Made by a program: the position numbers and the translations under genes. The notes under the pieces were generated by a model. The model ran no database searches, was not told where the DNA came from, and saw nothing but the letters and a program-made list of their open reading frames with translations. Below are positions 7,223 through 12,599 of a stretch of 14,158 bases of DNA, piece after piece. Each line of letters begins with the position of its first letter. The stretch's first letter is position 1. The DNA comes from an uncultured Acetatifactor sp. (lineage in GTDB: Bacteria > Bacillota > Clostridia > Lachnospirales > Lachnospiraceae): contig CAQUWW010000077.1 in the NCBI GenBank assembly GCA_948896875.1, forward strand, positions 1 through 14,158. The letters run 5' to 3'.

Positions 7223-7714
7223 TCAATAATAAAATCCTTCACGTCGAAGCAGTTTTACAAATTCAAAAATCTGTTTGCCGTCAACCTCAAACGGAAACAT
7301 GAAAGAAAACCCGATTTCCTTTTCATCACAAGCACGGATGTTATCTTTCATTTCTTCCACTGTCTGTCCGGTGTGATAGAAGTCCGCAAGGTAATCCTCC
7401 ACACCGTATGCTTCAAACTCATATCTGGCAAACTTTTCAAAAGAATATGTCAGCACTGTATTTCGTTTCAGTTTTGTGGATACGGAGATTTGATCAAACT
7501 GAATCTCAATATCACAAAAGCCTTTTACCCCGATTACCGGAATAGGGTACGACTCTCTAAGCCAATTATCGTTATCAACCTTGTGATAGTGTCCATTGTA
7601 CCAACCGGATTTCAGTTCAAAAATTCTGTGGAACAAGTCATTCATGATTTCAGTTTGTTTCATTTCCAAATGATAATAGGCTGTATTCAGTTCATTTGGC
7701 AATTTTTTATCCAT
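7223..7714 (-). CDS. conserved-looking cytoplasmic protein of unknown function, 163 aa
   Basis: The minus-strand start at 7714 has AAGGAGGG eight bases upstream, which supports a real gene. The product has no signal peptide and no membrane segment. It is acidic to neutral and rich in aromatic residues. The N-terminal part looks helical (LNTAYYHLEMKQTEIMNDLF); a middle part with short strands includes PIPVIGVKGFCDIEIQFDQ; the end is helical (QIFEFVKLLRREGFYY). I do not recognise the family. Size, composition and position beside an integration scar would fit a small accessory or immunity-type protein, but that is speculation. It is transcribed toward the tRNA fragment and terminator. Confidence 0.75.
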   Translation of the reverse strand: MDKKLPNELNTAYYHLEMKQTEIMNDLFHRIFELKSGWYNGHYHKVDNDNWLRESYPIPVIGVKGFCDIEIQFDQISVSTKLKRNTVLTYSFEKFARYEFEAYGVEDYLADFYHTGQTVEEMKDNIRACDEKEIGFSFMFPFEVDGKQIFEFVKLLRREGFYY

Positions 7715-7736
7715 CAGGATAACCCTCCTTTTGTGT

Positions 7737-7754
7737 ATGGATATAAAAATCCAT
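7737..7754 (-). promoter_or_regulatory. inverted repeat upstream of the 163-aa gene
   Basis: ATGGAT (7737-7742) and ATCCAT (7749-7754) form a perfect 6-bp inverted repeat with a 6-base spacer, 22 bases before the minus-strand start codon. On the minus strand the neighbourhood is AT-rich (TATTAT, TATAAG), as expected of a promoter. The repeat could be an operator. It is short, so chance is possible. Confidence 0.3.
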
Positions 7755-7778
7755 AATACTTATACCACAAAAATGTGA

Positions 7779-7958
7779 AAGAATCTATTGTTTTATTATT
7801 GGCGGATTTCTGGTATATTGGGTGAATCGAATTGGGCGGTGAAGGTATTTGAGCGGGAGGATTTACAGAAGAAGGTAACAAAGCAGCGCAAACACATAGA
7901 ACCAATGGTAAGAGCTTTATTTACAGTTTGTGACATTGAAGAGAAAGTGATTGTATAA
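7779..7958 (+). other. unassigned open stretch, possible gene remnant
   Basis: After TGA at 7776-7778 the frame stays open for 59 codons to TAA 7956-7958 and includes ESNWAVKVFEREDLQKKVTK and HIEPMVRALFTVCDIEEKVIV in part. There is no plausible start codon with an RBS. The composition looks protein-like, and it directly precedes another fragment, so it is probably debris of a former gene. I do not recognise the family. Confidence 0.25.
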
Positions 7959-8104
7959 AGGATGACTTTTCGTGGGATACCTTCTACAACACGGTTCACA
8001 CAGTAAATGCGAAAGATTACGCCAAAGATCAGTTAGATGTATGGGCGAGAGAACAGATAGATTTGAAAAAGTGGAATCAGTCACTTCAGGAGCATTTCAC
8101 ATGA
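7958..8104 (+). pseudogene. GNAT N-acetyltransferase, short internal fragment
   Basis: The frame reads KDDFSWDTFYNTVHTVNAKD, then YAKDQLDVWAREQIDLKKWN, then QSLQEHFT and TGA. The segment FYNTVHTVNAKDY ... LDVWA ... WNQSLQEHFT matches, from memory, the N-terminal third of a GNAT acetyltransferase type common in Firmicutes. The true N-terminus, with the first beta strand, is missing, and so is everything after HFT, including the acetyl-CoA-binding motif. There is no proper start codon. This is therefore a fragment of about 45 codons with no activity expected. The following 8105-8170 contains no gene. Confidence 0.7.
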
Positions 8105-8170
8105 GATGAGAAAAGCTGCATGGCCGCAGTCATGCTGGGATAGTATGTGAGTGGCGGATGGGGATAGAGG

Positions 8171-9037
8171 TCATCTGTATTCCTGGCAGGAAAGTGTCCA
8201 GACAAGGAACTTTTTTACTTTCTCTTTTCCGGTTTTTAGAAACGAAACGTAATACATGACATGTAACTCAGGATCGTTTAGGGGAATAAGCGTTCTATGT
8301 GTCCCGTCATTCCTCAAATCTCTTGACAGGGTTGATATGGTAGCCAGGAAATTTGTGGTACGGATTAAGTGCTGGGTAATATTATATTCGTTTTTCACCA
8401 ATGTAATAGGGAGACTGTTTTGGGTGATGATAGTTTCAATCTGTGCCAGAAAATGTCCACCAATCTGTGGATATAGCAATGGCTGCTCCGGTATATCCCT
8501 TAACGCAACACTTTCAAGGCCGGCCAGTTTGCTTTCTGCCGGAACAGAGAGAAAAACCCGGTCTGGCAGAAAGGGCTGGCTTTCTATGCCATGTGACTGA
8601 ACTTTTTCCGGTGTAACGATAAGATCATATACCCTCTCAGAAAGTAATTTTGCAGCCTCTGTTCCTTCATATAATTCGTCTTTTATCTGGATTTCCGGAT
8701 ATGCAACGGTAAATCTTGGAACAATAAACCAGCGGACACCCGGATCGCAGAAGGCAATCCGAAGCGTCAGATTTTGCTGTGCGGCATTTAACAGGTCTGT
8801 TTTCATCTGCTCTATGCTTTGCAAAATATGATTGATATGGACCAGGGCAATTTCACCAGTCTGATTTAAAAAAATTCGGTTTGGGCTCCTGTCAAATTAT
8901 TCTACATTCAGTTCTTCTTCAAATTTTTTCAGCATGGCGCTCATAGCAGGCTGGGAAACGTGCAGTGTTTCCGCTGCTTTTTTCAGTGAGCCGGTTTCCG
9001 CGATCACCTTAAAATATTGAAGCTGGTCCATGTCCAT
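8171..9037 (-). pseudogene. LysR family transcriptional regulator with one in-frame TAA at codon 47
   Basis: Reading the minus strand from ATG 9037 (AAGGAGA seven bases upstream), the first 46 codons give MDMDQLQYFKVIAETGSLKK and AAETLHVSQPAMSAMLKKF, a classic LysR winged-HTH, ending ELNVE. Plus-strand TTA at 8897-8899 is TAA on the minus strand. Directly after it the same frame continues FDRSPNRIFLNQTGEIAL and then a complete substrate-binding domain to the stop at 8171. Family consensus at this point is ELFDR, so a Leu codon (TTA) probably became TAA by one T-to-A change. With the stop read through, the protein is 288 codons, a normal LysR length. It diverges from the aldo/keto reductase remnant and probably once controlled it. 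Reinitiation downstream could give only a ligand-binding domain without DNA binding. Confidence 0.88.
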
Positions 9038-9090
9038 AAGAAATCTCCTTTCAGTCTTAGCATAAACAAATGATTATGCAGTATAAAAAC

Positions 9091-9105
9091 AATGTAGTGT
9101 ACATT
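9091..9105. promoter_or_regulatory. 15-bp palindrome in the divergent LysR/aldo-keto reductase promoter region
   Basis: AATGTAGTGTACATT has perfect 6-bp arms (AATGTA/TACATT) around GTG. It sits 54 bases upstream of the LysR start and about 146 bases upstream of the reductase start, where a LysR-type operator with T-N11-A spacing would be expected. The remaining intergenic DNA (9038-9250) is AT-rich and contains TATACC and ATAAAT stretches, but I cannot fix -35/-10 pairs. Confidence 0.45.
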
Positions 9106-9250
9106 GCTGAAAAAATCAGTACAATTAAAATCAGTAAATGGCAGAGCAGGTTTTTTCTATTATACCATAAATAAAGGGTTATTGTAAATTTGCTTGCAGA
9201 GCCAGATAGATTGTATGAAATCGAATTTCAAAAATGATGGAGGTATGGAT

Positions 9251-9716
9251 ATGGTAAATATTACCACGAAATTTGTGACATTGAACAATGGAGTAAAGAT
9301 GCCGATGGAAGGTTTTGGAGTGTTTCAGGTGCCGGAGGCTGCGGTCTGCGAGCAGGCTGTCAGTGATGCGCTTGCCACAGGGTACCGCCTGATCGACACC
9401 GCTGCCGCATATTTTAATGAGGAGGCTGTGGGAAGTGCGATTCGCACGGCAATCAGAAAGAGCGGTATCCCACGTGAGGAGCTTTTTATTACCACAAAGC
9501 TGTGGATTCAGGATGCCAGCTATGAGGGCGCCAAAAAAGCGTTTGACACTTCGCTTCATAAACTGGGGCTTGACTATCTTGACCTTTACCTGATCCACCA
9601 GCCCATGAGTGATTATTATGGGGCCTGGCGCGCTGGATTTGGGACACAGCGAAATCATTGACCACAGCGCCGCTGAGACTGCAAAGTGGCTGAACGGCTG
9701 GAAAATTCACGACTGA
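9251..9716 (+). pseudogene. aldo/keto reductase with an out-of-frame internal deletion
   Basis: The start is ATG 9251, seven bases after GGAGG; in-frame upstream starts have poor RBS spacing. Codons 1-128 give the N-terminal half of an AKR barrel with the full tetrad: Asp49 (LIDTAAAY), Tyr54, Lys83 (TTKLW) and His116 (LIHQP). It ends at GAWRA. From there the original frame gives GFGTQRNH and TGA at 9659-9661. In another frame, starting at 9630, the DNA reads ALDLGHSEIIDHSAAETAKW, then LNGWKIHD and TGA 9714-9716, which is a typical AKR C-terminus. So roughly 120 codons of the middle are missing and the ends are joined out of frame at 9629-9637 (GCGCTGGA-like sequence). The intact enzyme would be an NADPH-dependent cytosolic oxidoreductase; this product cannot form the barrel. 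Confidence 0.88.
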
Positions 9717-9742
9717 TAAAGAGCGCTTAGGAGGAAATGACA

Positions 9743-10052
9743 ATGAGAATTTCAGAAGAAAACAAATTTAACGAAGTAAATTCTTTTGGAAAAGGAAAGC
9801 CCAACGACAGGTTTGCACAGTATTTTATCGGCAATTTCTACTTAAATCCCCTCACAAACCCAAAAGAAACGGCAGTGTTTCTTGCCAACGTGACTTTTGA
9901 GCCGGGCTGCCGGAACAACTGGCATATCCACCATGCAAAAAGCGGCGGCGGACAGTTGGTTTTCCCATATTGCGGTAGAAGTTCCCGGCGAGGAAATCAG
10001 GAATGAGTGGTGCGAGCCCGTGGATGATGAGGCATACGGAAAGTTAGGATAG
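9743..10052 (+). pseudogene. cupin domain protein with an out-of-frame internal deletion
   Basis: The start is ATG 9743 with AGGAGG eight bases upstream (ATG 9737 is too close). Codons 1-71 give the first half of a small single-domain cupin, with metal ligands at His61, His63 and His64 (NNWHIHHAKSGGGQ). The start frame then reads into unrelated residues and ends at 10006. In another frame, from 9951, the DNA reads DSWFSHIAVEVPGEEIRNEW, then CEPVDDEAYGKLG and TAG 10050-10052, which is the usual C-terminus of this cupin type. About 40 codons holding the second metal-binding motif are missing. The joint at 9950-9957 (GGACAGTT) is where the two ends share sequence. Cupins of this kind often sit beside aldo/keto reductases and flavodoxins, as here. 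Confidence 0.87.
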
Positions 10053-10067
10053 CAAGCGAGGATATTT

Positions 10068-10140
10068 ATGAAAAAATAGTTGCAAGTCTGATTTTTACGG
10101 CTATGCTGGTTTCTTTGACAACCTGTGGCAGCGAAACAGA
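10068..10140 (+). pseudogene. lipoprotein leader remnant with a frameshift
   Basis: ATG AAA AAA at 10068 runs straight into TAG. If one more A is allowed in the six-A run at 10071-10076, the frame becomes MKKIVASLIFTAMLVSLTTC followed by GSETD. That is a lipoprotein signal peptide with lipobox SLTTC. It ends after about five more codons in a T-run that leads into the TetR promoter, so the mature protein is gone. A GCGAGG sequence upstream could be its old RBS. It was probably a lipoprotein of the same redox cluster, perhaps flavodoxin-like as at 11002. Confidence 0.55.
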
Positions 10141-10158
10141 TTTTTTTTACTCATAATA

Positions 10159-10187
10159 TTGACATAGTGTCAGAATAGAGATATAAT
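10159..10187 (+). promoter_or_regulatory. consensus sigma-70 promoter for the TetR gene
   Basis: TTGACA at 10159-10164 and TATAAT at 10182-10187 are both exact consensus hexamers with the ideal 17-base spacer. Transcription should start near 10194, giving a leader of about 36 bases before the TetR start. Overlap of the -35 with one palindrome implies tight repression. Confidence 0.85.
10160..10172. promoter_or_regulatory. operator candidate 1 overlapping the -35
   Basis: TGACATAGTGTCA has arms TGACA/TGTCA separated by three bases. The first arm overlaps the -35 hexamer. The same arms recur at 10196-10208, which supports a specific dimeric repressor site. Confidence 0.7.
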
Positions 10188-10195
10188 ACATACGA

Positions 10196-10208
10196 TGACA
10201 CTGTGTCA
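10196..10208. promoter_or_regulatory. operator candidate 2 at the transcription start
   Basis: TGACACTGTGTCA is a perfect palindrome (6-bp arms around one base) with the same TGACA/TGTCA core as the upstream copy. Centre-to-centre distance is 36 bases. It lies at the expected start of transcription and 21 bases before the TetR start codon, as is usual for TetR autoregulation. Confidence 0.72.
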
Positions 10209-10229
10209 GAACAAAAAAGGAGGTGCAGA

Positions 10230-10853
10230 ATGCCAAAGGGATCAGAAGAGCTGACGGCGGCAAGAAAGGAAGAAATCATAACGGCCTGTGCCGAGCTGTA
10301 CAAGACTATGAGTTTTAAGGAAATCACCATCAAGGAAATCGGGAATGCGACCACCTTTACCCGGACGTCCATTTATAATTATTTTCAGACAAAGGAAGAA
10401 ATCTTTCTGGCGCTGCTGCAAAGGGAGTACGAATTATGGGTTCAAAGTCTGAAACGGATTCAATCGGGGTATGAAAGTATGACTGGGGAAGAATTTGCGG
10501 ACGCGCTGGCTCATTCGCTGGAAGAGAGGCAGAACCTTCTGAAAATTATGTCCATGAACCATTACGATATGGAAGATAACAGCCGGTTGGAACGACTGAC
10601 TGAATTTAAGATCGTGTATGGAAAAGCACTGGCAGAGGTCAGAAATTGTCTGGATAAGTTTTTTCCTGAAATGACGGCTCAGAATAAGCAGGATTTTATT
10701 TTCTCCTTTTTTCCGTTTATGTTTGGAATATACCCGTATACGGTGGTAACGGAAAAACAGAGGGAGGCAATGGCAAAGGCAAAAGTAAATTATGTGTATA
10801 TGACGGTTTATGAGATCACATATGCCGAAGTAAAAAAATTATTGGGTGTGTAA
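10230..10853 (+). CDS. TetR/AcrR family transcriptional regulator
   Basis: The start is ATG 10230 with AAGGAGG six bases upstream; the frame extends upstream to a GTG inside operator 2, which is not a plausible start. The 207-residue protein begins MPKGSEELTAARKEEIITAC and has the TetR helix-turn-helix at about residues 33-52 (TIKEIGNATTFTRTSIYNYF), followed by TKEEIFLALL. The C-terminal half is a helical ligand-binding and dimerisation domain with aromatic content (FFPFMFGIYPYTVV) that may line a hydrophobic pocket. Length and motifs are normal, so it looks intact. Two palindromes at its own promoter suggest autorepression. The next intact or former target in the same direction is the truncated flavodoxin lipoprotein. 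The ligand is unknown. Confidence 0.92.
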   Translation: MPKGSEELTAARKEEIITACAELYKTMSFKEITIKEIGNATTFTRTSIYNYFQTKEEIFLALLQREYELWVQSLKRIQSGYESMTGEEFADALAHSLEERQNLLKIMSMNHYDMEDNSRLERLTEFKIVYGKALAEVRNCLDKFFPEMTAQNKQDFIFSFFPFMFGIYPYTVVTEKQREAMAKAKVNYVYMTVYEITYAEVKKLLGV

Positions 10854-11001
10854 GTATCAGAAAATATCTGAACTTTCAGGATCAGGGCGTGGTTTTGGGA
10901 AGAGGCTGTGGAACCCCATCCATGACGGCAGGCAGTGAATATCCCCGGAGGGCATATGAATTTGGAAAATGTTTATAAAAGTAGAATAGAGGAGAATTAC
11001 C

Positions 11002-11481
11002 ATGAAAAAATTTTTATCTGTTTTAATGACACTTGCAATTACGTTGAGCCTTACTGCCTGCGGCAGCGGAAAGGATGCGGAAGGAGCATCCCCCGGCATT
11101 GAGCCGGAATTACAGACGGCGGAAGAAGGCAGTACAAATGAAAATATGGATGAGACCGAATTATCCCCTGACAAACAGGAGCAGCCCGGTGAACCGTCAG
11201 AGGAAGGGGATGGAACAGATGTGAAAGCGCTGGTTGTTTATTTTTCGGCTACGGGGAACACAAAGGCGGTTGCGGAGACACTGGCCGGGCTGCAGGGCGC
11301 CGATCTGTACGAAATCGTGCCGGAGCAGCCTTATACGGACGAGGATCTGAACTATAATGACCGCAACACACGCGCCACAGTGGAACAGAATGACCCGGAT
11401 GCCCGTCCTGCCATACAGGGCAGCATAACGGATTTTGAACAGTATGATGTTGTCTATGTGGGCTTTCCTTATATGGAGTAA
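11002..11481 (+). CDS. flavodoxin-like lipoprotein, C-terminally truncated
   Basis: The ATG at 11002 follows AGAGGAG. Residues 1-20 are a lipoprotein signal (MKKFLSVLMTLAITLSLTAC) with lipid-attachment Cys20. An acidic Pro/Glu-rich linker spans about residues 21-72. A flavodoxin domain then begins (ALVVYFSATGNTKAVAE); Ser82 to Thr87 form the FMN phosphate loop SATGNT. The domain is cut after DVVYVGFPYME at residue 159. Normal members continue (usually GFPIWWG...) for about another 70-100 residues that hold the second FMN loop and the last strands, so this product probably cannot bind FMN properly. The downstream DNA changes to element-type genes, which places a junction close to 11470. Intact homologues would act outside the membrane in electron transfer. 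The 148 bases before the gene show no supported feature. Confidence 0.8.
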   Translation: MKKFLSVLMTLAITLSLTACGSGKDAEGASPGIEPELQTAEEGSTNENMDETELSPDKQEQPGEPSEEGDGTDVKALVVYFSATGNTKAVAETLAGLQGADLYEIVPEQPYTDEDLNYNDRNTRATVEQNDPDARPAIQGSITDFEQYDVVYVGFPYME

Positions 11482-11595
11482 GGTTTTGAGAGTGTATTGT
11501 GTGCATAGTGTATAAAAATAGTAGAAAATAGGAACTACATACACAAACAGAAAGAAAATAGTGTATGGTGTTACATGGAAGAGAATTAGAAAAAT

Positions 11596-11640
11596 CCTTA
11601 AGGCAGGGAGAGATTCTGATTCTTTTTTTATGCCTTAAGG
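11596..11640 (+). promoter_or_regulatory. 10-bp perfect inverted repeat abutting the RBS of the 197-aa gene
   Basis: CCTTAAGGCA (11596-11605) is mirrored by TGCCTTAAGG (11631-11640) across 25 bases. Each arm contains the 8-bp palindrome CCTTAAGG. The second arm is directly followed by AAGGAG, the RBS of the gene at 11655. It could be an RNA hairpin at the ribosome binding site or a pair of binding sites for a dimeric protein. The region 11482-11595 has no gene; it carries a 9-base direct repeat ATAGTGTAT at 11505 and 11558. Confidence 0.5.
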
Positions 11641-11654
11641 AAGGAGAGAATTCG

Positions 11655-12248
11655 ATGGATTATATAGAACTGATTGAAGAAGTAAGAGCAGAACTGCTGC
11701 AGGTTGTGAATCAGAGATGCGATGACATGATCCAAATGTATCAGAACGGGGATCCATACAATCGTTCAGAGATCAGGAGCAGGGAATGCTGTCTGGGGAG
11801 AACCTCCCCATCCATGCTCAAAGGGAAGAGGCCGGTCTCTGTAACATTTGCTTCTGGTGAGACCGTAGAAACACCTACATGGAAAAAAGCAGTCCAGACC
11901 ATCCTGAAGCACTGCAACGGGCAGACGGACATGCATGAAAGACTGATGCAGCTGAGAGGAAAGGTGTTCGGCAGGCAGCGGACGATATTGGGGAAGGATC
12001 CAGAAGGAATGGATGTACCGATCCAGATCGATAAGGATCTGTATTTTGAGGCCAAGTTTGATACCGAGGCATTACTGACAATGATGGAGAAAAAAGTATT
12101 GGAGCCTGTGGGCTATGACTTTTCCGGAATCGTTATCCAATATACAGAAAAGAAACCGGCTATATCGGAAAGCCTGAAGAGTGTGCAGGATGAAGGCAGG
12201 GAAGAAGTGCTGGGAGAGGAACAGAGTGGAGGAATGATGCTGAGTTAG
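11655..12248 (+). CDS. mobile-element accessory protein of unknown function, 197 aa
   Basis: I start it at ATG 11655, eight bases after AAGGAG; in-frame codons upstream would read through the inverted repeat. The protein starts with a helical, acidic segment (MDYIELIEEVRAELLQVVNQ). A central segment follows: KGKRPVSVTFASGETVETPT, then WKKAVQTILKHCN. The next part, RLMQLRGKVFGRQRTILG and MDVPIQIDKDLYFEAKFDTE, looks like a defined globular fold; I recall related proteins from Firmicute conjugative elements and phage-like regions but know no function. The C-terminal 35 residues are charged and probably disordered. There is no signal peptide or membrane segment. It heads the accessory block that continues to the window end. 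Confidence 0.75.
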   Translation: MDYIELIEEVRAELLQVVNQRCDDMIQMYQNGDPYNRSEIRSRECCLGRTSPSMLKGKRPVSVTFASGETVETPTWKKAVQTILKHCNGQTDMHERLMQLRGKVFGRQRTILGKDPEGMDVPIQIDKDLYFEAKFDTEALLTMMEKKVLEPVGYDFSGIVIQYTEKKPAISESLKSVQDEGREEVLGEEQSGGMMLS

Positions 12249-12273
12249 AAAAAGAATATCTTCATACGAGACA

Positions 12274-12310
12274 GAAGGAGCTTCCATAACCGGAGGATTG
12301 CTTCTTTTTT
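12274..12310 (+). terminator. possible rho-independent terminator
   Basis: GAAG..CTTCC (12274-12285) can pair with GGAGG..CTTC (12292-12304) as two short helices with an internal loop, followed by TTTTTT. It lies 26 bases after the 197-aa gene. The pairing is imperfect. The rest of 12249-12431 has no other feature I can support. Confidence 0.4.
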
Positions 12311-12431
12311 GCTGTTTGAACAAAAGCAGTATATAAAGAAACAGTAGCAGGACAGAGAAAAGGAGGTAGGGGAGATCCTGGCAGAGTGCCGGATGCAGTA
12401 AAACAATGGAAAAGCGAAAGGGGGAAACGAT

Positions 12432-12539
12432 ATGGGATGGATACTGGGTATTACAGCAGCAGTAGGGATTCTTCTGGCCGGAGTAGTCGGGCTCGCATGC
12501 GTAGCGGTGTACAGAGTCAGTGAGTGCCAGAACGATTGA
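12432..12539 (+). CDS. small single-pass membrane peptide, 35 aa
   Basis: The ATG at 12432 has an AAAGGGGGA sequence about six bases upstream. The product reads MGWILGITAAVGILLAGVVG, then LACVAVYRVSECQND. One hydrophobic helix covers residues 3-27, and a short polar tail carries two Cys residues. It has no signal-peptidase site or lipobox. Such peptides are easily missed by gene finders. It is followed four bases later by a stem-loop and then by the 188-aa gene, so the three may form a unit. The function is unknown; candidates are a membrane accessory of the transfer region or a leader peptide. Confidence 0.55.
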   Translation: MGWILGITAAVGILLAGVVGLACVAVYRVSECQND

Positions 12540-12542
12540 AAA

Positions 12543-12569
12543 GCTCCGTCCATCGTGACGGACCGGAGC
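12543..12569 (+). promoter_or_regulatory. stem-loop between the membrane peptide and the 188-aa gene
   Basis: GCTCCGTCC (12543-12551) pairs with GGACCGGAGC (12560-12569) with one bulged C and an 8-base loop. It begins four bases after the 35-aa stop codon and has no T-run. It could stabilise the message, attenuate, or couple translation of the two genes. Confidence 0.5.
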
Positions 12570-12599
12570 AGATCAGAAAGAAAAGGAGTGTAGGATAAG

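Noticed and set aside
10854..11001. Possible remnant of an enzyme (GVVLGRGCGTP-like frame)
   Set aside because: The frame is short, lacks a start, and I could not tie it to any family.
11505..11566. ATAGTGTAT direct repeat as plasmid replication iterons
   Set aside because: Only two 9-base copies, and no replication initiator gene is in the window; kept only as a note.
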